Source of the DNA: Arthrobacter sulfonylureivorans
GTDB taxonomy: Bacteria; Actinomycetota; Actinomycetes; Actinomycetales; Micrococcaceae
Length of the DNA: 59,780 nucleotides
Assembly (NCBI GenBank): GCA_004000035.1
Contig: RJAE01000017.1
Coordinates: 1-59,780, forward strand
Direction: 5' to 3'
Below the pieces are notes generated by a model, which searched no databases, had not been told where the DNA came from, and saw only the letters and a list, made by a program, of their open reading frames with translations. Below, one piece after another: positions 23,491 through 34,586 of the stretch. The translations under genes and the position numbers were made by a program. The stretch's first letter is position 1, and every line of letters begins with the position of its first letter.

Positions 23491-24549
23491 TCAGAACCCG
23501 GATGTCGCCCCCCGCTGGTCGGCGTCGACGGCGGCCAGATTGCGGATCAGGACGATCAGCCATGCGAAGACCAGAGAGGACGCAATAAGCTCCACCGCGG
23601 TGAGGTTGTAATAGGCAAAGGGGAAGTACATCAATACGGCGAAGCTGATGACCGCCAGGAAAAGCCATCCCAGCGAGGTGAAAGCCGCTGGGATCGCGGG
23701 GACGAGGGACCGGATGCGGACGACGAGGGTCCCAAACACGACCATCATGCCCGAGGCGGCGATGGTGTGAAGGACGAAGAGCTCATCGACGGGCAGCAGT
23801 CCCACGCAGGCGAGGAGTACGCCGATCAGCACGATACCTCCTTCCAGCAGGCGCACCCGGCGGCGGGCGGGCGCGGTGTCCTCCGTCGTCTTGAGGGTCT
23901 TCGTCGCGTATCCGGCGAGAGTGGTGACCACGACGCCTGCGACGATCAGCGTGACGTTGAACGCCACCCCAGAGACATCGGAGCTCGCGCCGAGGGCGCT
24001 GAGGTGTTCCTGCCACCACTGGGGGTCTTCTGCGGTGAGCATGCTCGTGAGTACACCGGTGACGAGGAAGACGGCAAGGAGCCCGGCGAGCCGGTATGCG
24101 TTCATGGTGATTGCCGAGAGGTAGGCGATGTACACACTGATGGCTCCAGTGGTTCCGACAATGATCGCACCGGCCAGCGGGTACAGGACGGCCCCCACGA
24201 ACGCCCGCTGAAAAAGGGAGAACAGCGCCAGCCAGCCGAGCAGGAAGATGCTGGCATGGGCCAGCGCGAGCGCGGCGATGTCAATGATCCTGCGCGTCCG
24301 TCCCTCCGCGGGAGCCGGCGGGAGGTCAGGCTCCGGACGTTGCAGGGAACCGGCCACCACAGCGGCAAAGCCGAGGAATGCTGTCCCCAGCGCAGCGATG
24401 TCGCCCACGGAGCCCCGCCCTGAAAGGGGCACGGGTTCCCGGCCGATGAGCAGGACTGCGACCCCGCCGAGGATGAGGAATCCCGCGCCGCCGACGAGGA
24501 GGGCCCGCGACTCGGCCGTGGCAGCAGCGTGCTTTTTCAGGGCGGACAT
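23491..24549 (-). CDS. DUF998-like multi-pass membrane protein
   Basis: A 352-residue protein with about nine hydrophobic helices. It opens MSALKKHAAATAESRALLVG, a short basic cytoplasmic segment, and carries a charged loop near 70-90 (RPEPDLPPAPAEGRTRR). The segment around EDPQWWQEHLSALGASSDVS followed by a long TM resembles the S-x-LG signature of DUF998/YqjF-like membrane proteins of unknown function. A second charged loop lies at about 215-235 (KTLKTTEDTAPARRRVR). It stands alone, and the strand switches on both sides. The family call is tentative. Confidence 0.6.
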   Translation of the reverse strand: MSALKKHAAATAESRALLVGGAGFLILGGVAVLLIGREPVPLSGRGSVGDIAALGTAFLGFAAVVAGSLQRPEPDLPPAPAEGRTRRIIDIAALALAHASIFLLGWLALFSLFQRAFVGAVLYPLAGAIIVGTTGAISVYIAYLSAITMNAYRLAGLLAVFLVTGVLTSMLTAEDPQWWQEHLSALGASSDVSGVAFNVTLIVAGVVVTTLAGYATKTLKTTEDTAPARRRVRLLEGGIVLIGVLLACVGLLPVDELFVLHTIAASGMMVVFGTLVVRIRSLVPAIPAAFTSLGWLFLAVISFAVLMYFPFAYYNLTAVELIASSLVFAWLIVLIRNLAAVDADQRGATSGF

Positions 24550-24904
24550 CGCTCACTTCGCTTCGCCTGGGCGTGGTCCTTCCGGGTACCTTCAACGCTA
24601 GAACGATCCCCCCGCCTGGTGCCGTCACCCGGAAGGGATGAAACAGCCGTGCCCGCGCCTCCCCTCGGGCTCGAGATCCCTCTCCCCTTAGCTGTCTGCA
24701 GGGTGTTGAATGGACGCATTTCTTGCTTTTTTTGCTGCTGTCCGTTGGATCATGCGTTCCCGCTCCCCCGGCTCAACGGTCCTACAGAACCCACAATAGA
24801 CCGATGAGGCGATGTTCCTACCGGCAGTGACGATCCTCAGGCGAAAGCCTTGATGATGAGGACTCGGCGATCAGAAATCTGACCACCGCTGATCACAGTT
24901 AGTT
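24550..24904. other. Intergenic stretch, probable promoter of the DUF998-like gene
   Basis: About 355 bp upstream of the minus-strand membrane gene and downstream of the ThDP enzyme. It contains a T-rich island (TTTCTTGCTTTTTTTGCTGC, about 24719-24738), unusual in this GC-rich window. No gene is supported. Confidence 0.4.
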
Positions 24905-26581
24905 CTAATGCCCTTGGAACGCCTCGGCCAGCCACCAGGAGCCGCCGTCGGAGGCGATCTTGGCGTCGATGACCAGGGGCCGGGCGGGCGAGGACGCCAG
25001 CCATGCGGACACGCCGGCGAGGTCTTCCAGTGTCCTGACCGTGATTCCATCGGCGCCGAAGCCGCGGGCAATCGCCGCGATGTCTGTATCGGGGAAGGTG
25101 ACCGTGGTCAGGTCGACGGAAGCACCGCCGTCGTTGTTGCCGAAGTGGTGCACCTCGGCACTGTAGGCGGCGTCGTTGTACACGACCACCACCAGCGGCA
25201 GGCCGAGCCGCACAGCGGTCTCCAGCTCCGCGATTGACATCAGGAAGCCGCCGTCGCCGGTGCCGAGGACCGGCAGCCTGTCCGGCCGGGCCAGGGCGGC
25301 ACCGATCGAGGTGGCCAGTCCCAGACCGATGGACTGGAAAGCCTGGGTGAAGCAGAAGCCGAACTCGTCGGGCACATCCAGGTACTGGCTGGGGTAGCCC
25401 ATGAAGTTGCCGGAATCGATGGAAACGATGCGGTCGGAAGGCAGCAGCTGGTCCAGCCGGCCGGTCAGCAGCCGCGGGTCGATCCGGTCCTCGGTGGACA
25501 GGTCCTCGACGGGAACATCCTGCCAGCGGACGCCGGCGCGGATGCGATCCCGGACCGGCCCGGTCCGGTACTTGGCGGCAGCGGGGCCACGACCGCGAAG
25601 GACGTCCAACACCGCGTCGGCCGTCTGCCCGCTGTCCCCCAAGACGCCGAGATCCACCGGCCGGTTGGCGCCGAGCGCGGAGTCCTCCACGTCCACCTGC
25701 GCCACCTTGGCGCCGGGACCGATCAAGGCTCCCTGGCGCATGGTCCACATGTTCAGCGTGCAGCCGAAACCAACAATCAGGTCCGCTTCCGAGATCAGCT
25801 CCGCCGCCACCGGGGAAGAGAAGCCGCCGGAAATGCCAAGCGAGAACGGCTCGCCGTTGAACAGGCCCTTGGCCACGGCGGACGTGGCCACCAATGCGCC
25901 TGCATGGGATGCCAGCGCCCGCAACTGGTCGCCGGCCTCGCGCGCACCGCGGCCGGCCACGAAGACCGGCCGTTCGGCCGCGGCGATCAGGTCGGCGAGG
26001 GCTTCGGCCGCGGCCGGCCCCGGCCGGACCGGTTGCGCCGCGGAGACCGTTGCGGCCGGGCCGATCCCCGCGGCCGCCGGTGCCGGCTCGGCCTGCACGT
26101 CCAGCGGCAGGTTCAGCACCACGGTGCGGCGTTCGTTCACGGCCGTTCGGTAGGCCCGGACGGTGTCTGCGGCGGCGCTGGCCGCCGAGTGCACCCGCTC
26201 GGACACTGCGCCCACGCTGCGGGCGAAGCCCGGCTGGTCCATGGCGAAGTTGGAACGGACCGCTGAACCGGCGGTTTCGGCAGCCAGCACCAGCATTGGC
26301 GTTCGGGATTTGGCCGCCTCGCCGATGCCGGTGGCGGCGTTGGTCAGGCCGCATCCTTGGTGCACGGAAACGATTCCGAGCCTGCCGGACATCCTGGAGT
26401 ACGCGTCCGCCATGGTGGCCGCCCCGCCTTCATGCCGGCTGGCGGTGAACGGCACACCGGCGGCCTTCAGCGCATTCGTGACCGCGAAATTGCCGCTCCC
26501 CACCACGCCGAAGGCGTGTCCGGCGCCGAGCCCGGCCAAGGTCTGGCCGACTAGTTCGGCGATGCTGCGGGGCGCGTGCAT
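24905..26581 (-). CDS. Thiamine-diphosphate-dependent enzyme (acetolactate synthase-like)
   Basis: A 558-residue ThDP enzyme of the pyruvate-oxidase/decarboxylase superfamily. The pyrimidine domain (about 1-170) contains GAGHAFGVVGSGNFAV and the catalytic Glu in SRHEGGAATMADAYSR. The central domain is at about 190-330, and the PP domain at about 365-540 has the Mg-ThDP motif GTGDGGFLMSIAELETAVR ending near VVVVYNDAAYS. No FAD-loop evidence or ilvN partner is present, so it is unlikely to serve branched-chain synthesis. It follows a cyclase-family hydrolase and an aldo/keto reductase on the same strand; a 2-oxo-acid decarboxylase role is inferred. Start is ATG at 26581, with GAAAGAGAG upstream. 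Confidence 0.88.
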   Translation of the reverse strand: MHAPRSIAELVGQTLAGLGAGHAFGVVGSGNFAVTNALKAAGVPFTASRHEGGAATMADAYSRMSGRLGIVSVHQGCGLTNAATGIGEAAKSRTPMLVLAAETAGSAVRSNFAMDQPGFARSVGAVSERVHSAASAAADTVRAYRTAVNERRTVVLNLPLDVQAEPAPAAAGIGPAATVSAAQPVRPGPAAAEALADLIAAAERPVFVAGRGAREAGDQLRALASHAGALVATSAVAKGLFNGEPFSLGISGGFSSPVAAELISEADLIVGFGCTLNMWTMRQGALIGPGAKVAQVDVEDSALGANRPVDLGVLGDSGQTADAVLDVLRGRGPAAAKYRTGPVRDRIRAGVRWQDVPVEDLSTEDRIDPRLLTGRLDQLLPSDRIVSIDSGNFMGYPSQYLDVPDEFGFCFTQAFQSIGLGLATSIGAALARPDRLPVLGTGDGGFLMSIAELETAVRLGLPLVVVVYNDAAYSAEVHHFGNNDGGASVDLTTVTFPDTDIAAIARGFGADGITVRTLEDLAGVSAWLASSPARPLVIDAKIASDGGSWWLAEAFQGH

Positions 26582-26592
26582 GCGGGCACTCT

Positions 26593-26626
26593 CTTTCAGG
26601 ATGCGTGAAGCTTTCAGGATGCGTGA
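26593..26626 (-). repeat. 18-bp tandem repeat in the leader of the ThDP gene
   Basis: CTTTCAGGATGCGTGA occurs at 26593-26608 and again at 26611-26626 (period 18 bp). Read on the minus strand it duplicates TCACGCATCCTGAAAG just upstream of the start, so the purine-rich GAAAG ribosome-site element is present twice. Confidence 0.7.
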
Positions 26627-26673
26627 CGCTGATGGCGGAACGTGGGCTGGCCGAAAGGCGGAATGGCCTGCCT

Positions 26674-27447
26674 TTAGCGCTCGACCATGGCGAAGATCCG
26701 GGCGGGGCTGCCCGTGCCGCCGACGATCGGCAGCGGCGCCACCACGATCACCGCGCCGGTGGTGGGAAGCTGCGTCAGGTTCTGCAGCGACGTGATGCCG
26801 TACTTGTTGTTGCCCATCAGGTAGTGGTGCATCGGGAAGATCGGATCCAGCGCACCGGCGTTGCCCGCATCGATGCCGACCGTCTCCACGCCGACACCGG
26901 AAATCTTCGTCTCCTCGGCCAGCCACCGCGCGCACTCAACGGTGAAGCCCGGGGTGTGGGAACCGGCGTCGTCCGCATTGAGGAACTTCTCCTGGTCCTG
27001 GGCATACGCGTCCCAGCCGGTGCGGAACAGCACCCACGCGTTATCCGGGATGGGGCCGTGCTGCTCTTCCCACACCCGGACGTGGTGGACGTCCAGCAGA
27101 AAGTCCGGGTCCGCGGCTGCTTCGGCGGAGAAATCAAGCACGACGGCGGGGCCCACCAACCGCTGCAACGGCAACTGGGCGACGTCGTCACCTTCGCGGC
27201 CGGTGGCCCAGTGGATGGGCGCATCGATGTGCGTGCCGATGTGCTCGCCGGTGTGGATGTTCTGGTGCTTCCACATCGGGCCGCGGTCGTCATACGCCGC
27301 GATCTCCTCGAGACTGAAGTCGATCAGGTTTGCGAACGGGTCCGGCAGCCGCAGCGTGGGCGTCCGGGCGGAGAGCTTGTTGGTCAGGTCGATCAGCTCG
27401 ATCCGCCCGGTGGACAGAGAGGCGAGCAAGTCGGTCAGTTGGCTCAT
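26674..27447 (-). CDS. Cyclase-family metal-dependent hydrolase (kynurenine formamidase / isatin hydrolase type)
   Basis: A 257-residue protein of the PF04199 cyclase family starting MSQLTDLLASLSTGRIELID. The metal-binding signature HIGTHIDAPIHW (HxxxHxD) is intact near residues 73-84, preceded by HTGE. Further conserved parts are DNAWVLFRTGWDAY and GVGVETVGIDAGNA, with a metal/catalytic His candidate in the C-terminal FPMHHYLMGNNKYGITSLQN. Family members open N-formylkynurenine or isatin-like lactams. Its position between an aldo/keto reductase and a ThDP enzyme fits ring opening followed by decarboxylation. The upstream Met of a longer frame (27483) lacks a better ribosome site. Confidence 0.88.
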   Translation of the reverse strand: MSQLTDLLASLSTGRIELIDLTNKLSARTPTLRLPDPFANLIDFSLEEIAAYDDRGPMWKHQNIHTGEHIGTHIDAPIHWATGREGDDVAQLPLQRLVGPAVVLDFSAEAAADPDFLLDVHHVRVWEEQHGPIPDNAWVLFRTGWDAYAQDQEKFLNADDAGSHTPGFTVECARWLAEETKISGVGVETVGIDAGNAGALDPIFPMHHYLMGNNKYGITSLQNLTQLPTTGAVIVVAPLPIVGGTGSPARIFAMVER

Positions 27448-27589
27448 GGGCTTCACTTTCGTCACGGCAGACAACCAACACACAGGCGCTGCCTGAGTGC
27501 GGGGAACGGTAGGTCATGCAACGGTAGGTCGGCGCCCGCGACTTTGCGGCCGCCCGTAGCATCCATCTTGCCCTCCCGTGGCGGCCGGT

Positions 27590-27632
27590 GCTTGTGTTAC
27601 GCCCGTCATCCCGCGGCAGGCGTAACACAAGC
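27590..27632. promoter_or_regulatory. Perfect 14-bp inverted repeat upstream of the cyclase gene
   Basis: GCTTGTGTTACGCC at 27590-27603 is exactly repeated in reverse complement at 27619-27632, with a 15-nt loop. It lies between two same-strand genes, 70 bp after the aldo/keto reductase stop and 143 bp before the cyclase start. It could be the terminator of the first gene or an operator of the second; the absence of a T tract on either side leaves both open. Confidence 0.65.
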
Positions 27633-27702
27633 AGACATCAGAATGCCCGGCTCCGACCCAGTGCTCCAGCGGCTCCTGCCGACGTGGATGTTGACCTCGA
27701 TG

Positions 27703-30251
<2,549 letters not shown>

Positions 30252-30284
30252 TCCGTCCGGTCCCGAGCGCTGGACCGCAGCCTA

Positions 30285-30316
30285 GGCCCGGTGCCCCTTT
30301 CCAGGGGCGCCGGGCC
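30285..30316 (+). terminator. Terminator of argG
   Basis: GGCCCGGTGCCCC at 30285-30297 pairs with GGGGCGCCGGGCC at 30304-30316 (one mismatch pair) around a 6-nt loop, 33 bp after the argG stop. Confidence 0.7.
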
Positions 30317-30375
30317 TCCGCTTTCTCCGGGCAGCACCGGGTCCAGGGAAGGGCAGCCTGTGAAAGAGTGATGGG

Positions 30376-30954
30376 GTGGCCTTCACCCGGACAGAACTGC
30401 TCAGGTACCAGGACGCGCTCGTCCCCGACCTTCTGGGCCCGGGCCTGCGCCTGCTGTTCGTGGGCATTAATCCCGGCCTGTGGTCGGCTGCCACCGGCTC
30501 GCATTTCGCCCGGCCCGGCAACCGGTTCTATCCTGCCCTTGCCGCCGCCGGCATCACCGACCATCTGATCCGCGCCGGCGGCGGGATGGCGCAGGAGGAC
30601 CGCGAGCATCTGATCGCCCGCGGCGTGGGCATCACCAATATTGTCCCGCGGGCCACGACCAGGGCGGACGAATTGGCGCCCGACGAACTGCAGGCTGGTG
30701 CCCGGCGGCTCGAGGAGACGATCGAAGCGCTCGGTCCGCGGGTGGTGGCGGTGGCGGGAATCAGTGCCTACCGGGTGGGCTTTGGGCGGCCGAAGGCGCA
30801 ATTGGGCCGCCAGCCGGAACGGATTGGTGGAGCCGAGCTCTGGGCGGTGCCGAATCCGAGCGGTCTCAATGCGCACCACAACGTGGCCAGTCTGGCCGCG
30901 GTTTACCGCCAGGCGGCCCTTGCTGCGGGCATTGTTCCGGCCGAGCCGGAGTAG
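30376..30954 (+). CDS. mug: Mismatch-specific uracil/thymine DNA glycosylase (Mug type)
   Basis: A 192-residue UDG-superfamily enzyme that removes uracil, ethenocytosine or thymine from mismatched DNA. Motif 1 is LLFVGINPGLWSAATGSHFA (about 27-46), with the Asn that activates water in GINPGL, followed by RPGNRFYPALAAAGI. Motif 2 is VPNPSGLNAHHN (about 156-167), the strand-wedge loop. The start is GTG 30376; a 5-nt shifted ATG just upstream is out of frame. It is alone between the argG terminator and the convergent WGR-like gene. No other repair gene is adjacent. Confidence 0.92.
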   Translation: MAFTRTELLRYQDALVPDLLGPGLRLLFVGINPGLWSAATGSHFARPGNRFYPALAAAGITDHLIRAGGGMAQEDREHLIARGVGITNIVPRATTRADELAPDELQAGARRLEETIEALGPRVVAVAGISAYRVGFGRPKAQLGRQPERIGGAELWAVPNPSGLNAHHNVASLAAVYRQAALAAGIVPAEPE

Positions 30955-31059
30955 CGCCGCCGGGCTGGGCGGTAGGGCCACCGGCAGGACGGCCCGGCGT
31001 TGCGCGGGTCGTACCCCGCAGGGATCAAGCCATCTGCCGCGCCAGCGTCGGCGTCACTG

Positions 31060-31620
31060 TCAGTTCAGGCTGAAGGCAGTTTTTGCCGGCAGCGGATGCT
31101 TTTGCTTCACGGCCGCCAGATTGTTGTGGGGCGCGACGCCGATGCTGAGCTTGGTGTAGTCAAGCTTGGCTTCCCGGAGGCAGACTTTCAGGCCCGTCAC
31201 GGCCTTGGCCGCGTCCGGAGCCATCACGTAGATGTTGAGCTTGTGCGGGACGAACTCGGTCTTCTCCACAGTGCCGAGCCCGCGCCAAGCGAAGTACTCC
31301 GTGATGGTGCGTTTGGCCTTGTCCTCCAGATAGCGATCGCGGTCGCCGCCGGCAGCCGTCTTCAGCGCGTACTGTGCCACCACCCAGGACTGCTCCCCCG
31401 GCGGAAGCTCCGCATAGCCGTCCTCGGCACATTGTGCGGCAAAGGCATCCATCAGCGACTCGGCAGCCTCCGCCGTGACATTCTTGCTGTCCTGTGTGGT
31501 GCTTTGGTGCCCGACCGTCCCGTGGTTGACCACGAACTGGCCGTAGTCTTCGTCGAACCAGGCCTCCCGGAAGACCAGCCCGCCGTCGTTGTTCTTCTTG
31601 TAGACCCGAAGGAAACTCAT
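31060..31620 (-). CDS. Hypothetical protein with a WGR-like N-terminal domain
   Basis: A 186-residue protein starting [20 protein letters not shown]. The pattern FVVNHGTVGHQSTTQD, then an alpha helix (AEAAESLMDAFAAQCAEDGY), resembles the WGR domain order (vryGRiGxxGQ ... eeA...f....KxKkGY), though the Trp-Gly-Arg core is replaced by Val-Asn-His-Gly. WGR domains bind nucleic acids. The second half (about 90-186), including EYFAWRGLGTVEKTEFVPHK, is unrecognised. Its ATG overlaps the stop of the DUF402 gene (ATGA), making it the last gene of a dxs-DUF402-WGR operon. Confidence 0.65.
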   Translation of the reverse strand: MSFLRVYKKNNDGGLVFREAWFDEDYGQFVVNHGTVGHQSTTQDSKNVTAEAAESLMDAFAAQCAEDGYAELPPGEQSWVVAQYALKTAAGGDRDRYLEDKAKRTITEYFAWRGLGTVEKTEFVPHKLNIYVMAPDAAKAVTGLKVCLREAKLDYTKLSIGVAPHNNLAAVKQKHPLPAKTAFSLN

Positions 31621-32168
31621 GTCCGTCCTTTGTTTAACCACGTCAGGGCCGTTCCGTCGAACGGCGCGGCCTGTGCCAATACTTGTTCGTAGAGCGAGCG
31701 GCAGCTGGCCTGCATCCGTGCCGCCAGCGCTTCCGGATAATCCATCGTCACGCGGTGTTCGGCGAATTCGTCCTCGTCGTCGATGTACACGCGGCCGCCG
31801 GCGGTGCGGATCACGTCAAGGTCCATGTCCGTGAGCTGGACTTCCCAGCCGGCCGGAAGCAGCGGATCCACCCGGATGCCGGTTGCCAGGTCAATGTAGA
31901 TGCGGAAGTCGCCGGGATAGGTGTCGTCGTAGAACGTTGCCACGTAGTCGCCCTCGCGGGGCAGGAACTGCACGGCATCGGAGGCGGCGAAGAAGGCGAC
32001 TCCGGGCCGGGCCACCAGGGAGCCGGCGGGCTGGAAGATCCAGTCGCCGAACGAGTCCGCCCCCAGGTAGGTGCCGGGCACCAGCCAGTGGGCGCCGCCG
32101 TCGTACTTCCAGTTGCGGAACACCACCATGTCGCCAGGCTGGGCCTGGGCGGGGATGCGCCCGGTCAC
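31617..32168 (-). CDS. DUF402 domain protein
   Basis: A 183-residue protein. The N-terminal beta-barrel part begins [20 protein letters not shown]. The core, about residues 80-150, is the DUF402 (FomD/YgaC-like) domain: [13 protein letters not shown] followed by [20 protein letters not shown] and [20 protein letters not shown], where the acidic residues bind divalent metal in characterised members, some of which hydrolyse nucleoside diphosphates. Start and stop both overlap neighbours by 4 nt (dxs before, WGR-like after), so translation is coupled. A link to isoprenoid precursor synthesis is possible but unproven. Confidence 0.85.
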   Translation of the reverse strand: MTGRIPAQAQPGDMVVFRNWKYDGGAHWLVPGTYLGADSFGDWIFQPAGSLVARPGVAFFAASDAVQFLPREGDYVATFYDDTYPGDFRIYIDLATGIRVDPLLPAGWEVQLTDMDLDVIRTAGGRVYIDDEDEFAEHRVTMDYPEALAARMQASCRSLYEQVLAQAAPFDGTALTWLNKGRT

Positions 32169-34150
32169 TGGATCTTGGGAATCTGGCCGGTCGGCAGTTC
32201 CTGGCCGGGCAGCGGCCGCGCGAACGGCACCTTGGTACCCAGCACCTGCGCGACGGTGTCTTGGGCCACCTGCTGCGCGGTCAGGCCAACGCGTTCCAGC
32301 ACCTCGGCACGCGTGCCGTGGGCCAGGAACTCCACCGGCAGTCCCACTTCGTTCAGCGCAGTGTCCACGCCGGCTGCCCGCATTTCCTGGCGGATCCGTG
32401 ACCCTACTCCCCCGGCCCGCACCCCGTCTTCAATCACGACGACGATCCGGTGCCGGGCGGCGAGTCCAATCAGCGAGGGGGCCACCGGCAGCACCCACCG
32501 GGGGTCCACCACGGTTGAGCTGATGCCCTGCGCGCCCAGCCGGTTGGAGACATCCAGCGCCAGCTCGCTCATGGCGCCCACGCTGACGATCAGCACGTCG
32601 TTGTCCATCGGCATGGTGCCGTCGGATGGCCGGCGGGCGAGGACGTCCACGCCGTCCTTGAGCCTTTCGATGGCCTCGACGTCCGGTCCCACAGATCCCT
32701 TGGAGAAGCGGACCACGGTGGGCGCGTCGCTGACCGCTACCGCCTCGCGCAGTTCCTCCTTCAGCCGGGCAGCATCCCGCGGCGCGGCCAGGTGCAGACC
32801 CGGCACAATCTGCAGCAGCGCCATGTCCCACATGCCGTGGTGGCTGGGTCCGTCCGGCCCGGTGACCCCGGCACGGTCCAGCACCACGGTGACCCCGGCC
32901 TTGTGCAGCGCCACGTCCATCAGCAGCTGGTCGAAGGCGCGGTTCAGGAAGGTGGCGTAGAGGGCCACCACCGGATGCAGCCCGCCGTAGGCCATGCCGG
33001 CGGCACTGGTCAGCGCATGCTGCTCCGCAATCCCGACGTCGAAGACGCGCTCCGGATGCCTGGACGCGAACTTCTGCAGGCCCACCGGAATCAGCATGGC
33101 TCCGGTGATGCCGACGATGTCCCGGCGTTCGTCGGCAATGTCGGCGATCTCGTCCGCGAAGACGGATGTCCACGACTTCCGGCCGCCGGATTCGACCGGC
33201 TCACCGGTCTCCGGATCGATCACGCCCACGGCATGGAACTGGTCAGCCTCATGGGCGCGGGCCGGCGCATAGCCGCGGCCCTTCTCGGTCATCGCGTGGA
33301 CAATCACCGGGCCGCTGTAGTTCTTGGCCTGGGACAGCGCCGCCTCGACGGCCTCCAGGTCGTGCCCGTCGATCGGGCCGATGTACTTCATGCCGAGGTC
33401 TTCGAACAGGCCCTGCGGCGCCCACCAGTCCTTGATGCCCTTCTTGGTGGCGTGCAGGCTCTTGTACGCGAACTGGCCCACCGGCCCGCCCGACTGCAGC
33501 TTCCGTTTCCACCAGTCGAGCGTGCCTTCGTAGGCGCGGTGGGTGCGAACCCTGTCGATGGTGGTCCGGCGCAGGGCGGCCAGCTGGTCGGCCAATCCGC
33601 CGATGGTCGGCGCGTAGGAGCGCCCGTTGTCATTGACCACGATCACCACGCGCCGGTCCCGGTCCGCGGCGATGTTGTTCACGGCTTCCCAGGCCATGCC
33701 GCCGGTGAGGGCGCCGTCGCCCACCACGGCGACGACGTAGCGGTCGCCTTCACCGGTCAGCTGGCGGGCCCGGGAAATTCCGTCGGCCCAGGACAACGAC
33801 GACGATGCGTGCGAGCTTTCCACGATGTCATGAGCCGATTCGGCGCGGTCCGGGTAGCCGGCGAGGCCGTCCTGCTGCCGCAACGTCCCGAAGTCCTGCC
33901 GTCCGGTGACCAACTTGTGCACATAGGACTGGTGGCCGGTGTCAAAAACGATGCTGTCGTGCGGGGAGTCAAACACGCGGTGGATGCCCAGGGTCAGCTC
34001 GACCACACCAAGGTTCGGGCCCAGATGCCCGCCGGTCTGTGCGACGTTGGTGATCAGGAACTGGCGGATCTCCTGGGCCAGGTCCTGCAACTGGACCATG
34101 TCGATCCGGCGGAGGTCGCGCGGCTCGCGGATGGTCTCGAGCAATCCCAC
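32165..34150 (-). CDS. dxs: 1-deoxy-D-xylulose-5-phosphate synthase
   Basis: Condenses pyruvate and glyceraldehyde 3-phosphate, the first and committed step of the MEP isoprenoid pathway. The 661-residue protein contains [16 protein letters not shown] (His), [13 protein letters not shown], the ThDP motif [18 protein letters not shown] ending at VNDN, and the catalytic Glu in [14 protein letters not shown]. Domain order is ThDP (1-320), pyrimidine (330-500) and transketolase C-terminal (510-640). The start is GTG 34150 ([17 protein letters not shown]), matching the typical Dxs N-terminus; AAAGGA precedes it. It is first gene of an overlapping operon with DUF402 and WGR-like genes. In M. tuberculosis, dxs1 (Rv2682c) also lies just before the Rv2689c-Rv2699c block. 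Confidence 0.95.
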   Translation of the reverse strand: MGLLETIREPRDLRRIDMVQLQDLAQEIRQFLITNVAQTGGHLGPNLGVVELTLGIHRVFDSPHDSIVFDTGHQSYVHKLVTGRQDFGTLRQQDGLAGYPDRAESAHDIVESSHASSSLSWADGISRARQLTGEGDRYVVAVVGDGALTGGMAWEAVNNIAADRDRRVVIVVNDNGRSYAPTIGGLADQLAALRRTTIDRVRTHRAYEGTLDWWKRKLQSGGPVGQFAYKSLHATKKGIKDWWAPQGLFEDLGMKYIGPIDGHDLEAVEAALSQAKNYSGPVIVHAMTEKGRGYAPARAHEADQFHAVGVIDPETGEPVESGGRKSWTSVFADEIADIADERRDIVGITGAMLIPVGLQKFASRHPERVFDVGIAEQHALTSAAGMAYGGLHPVVALYATFLNRAFDQLLMDVALHKAGVTVVLDRAGVTGPDGPSHHGMWDMALLQIVPGLHLAAPRDAARLKEELREAVAVSDAPTVVRFSKGSVGPDVEAIERLKDGVDVLARRPSDGTMPMDNDVLIVSVGAMSELALDVSNRLGAQGISSTVVDPRWVLPVAPSLIGLAARHRIVVVIEDGVRAGGVGSRIRQEMRAAGVDTALNEVGLPVEFLAHGTRAEVLERVGLTAQQVAQDTVAQVLGTKVPFARPLPGQELPTGQIPKIQ

Positions 34151-34334
34151 AGAGCAGGTCCTTTCCTTCACAAAGCGTCGGTTAATCCTACCGCCATCCA
34201 TCCTGCACCTCGCGTTCCGCTGATGCGAGGGCGCGCACACGGCTGCCGGACCGCATCGAGGGTGGAAGGCACACTAGCCGGCAGATGTGCCACGGCGCCG
34301 GCGTGGTGGGCCTTTCCGGGCCGGCCCGCCAGAC

Positions 34335-34421
34335 CTTCGCGGCCGCCTAACCTTCACGCCCGCTGGATCTTCGCGCCCGCCGAACCTTCACGCCGGCCCG
34401 GACCTTCACACCCGCCCGGAA
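34335..34421. repeat. Five degenerate 17-18-bp tandem repeats
   Basis: Units start at 34335, 34352, 34369, 34386 and 34404, with consensus CTTCACGCCCGCCCGGAC; the first three are 17 bp and the last two 18 bp. They sit in the 436-bp gap between the dxs start and the DUF559 gene, where I see no gene. The change of unit length argues against coding use. Confidence 0.65.
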
Positions 34422-34586
34422 GCCGGCGCCACATTGGATGCCCACAACCCAGCAACGCTGATGCCCGGCATTCTGGCATGGCCGCGAACCGGGCGGCACG
34501 TAGGGTCCTACAATTACTGGCCTTCATCCTCAGTCTTCGATGTGGCGCCGGCTTTTCCACAGATTCGGTTTCAGGCTCCCAGGTCC

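Noticed and set aside
24837-26354. A 505-codon minus-strand frame in another phase over the ThDP enzyme
   Set aside because: Composition is Arg/Gly/Pro-dominated and the real ThDP reading frame carries clear domain motifs in the same place.
24905-26581. Acetolactate synthase large subunit (ilvB)
   Set aside because: No small subunit or ilvC is present and the neighbours are a cyclase hydrolase and an aldo/keto reductase, so a biosynthetic role is unlikely.
34287-34586. N-terminal 100 codons extending the DUF559 gene upstream
   Set aside because: The stretch passes through the tandem repeats and is Arg/Pro-rich, unlike the family; ATG 34587 gives a normal length.
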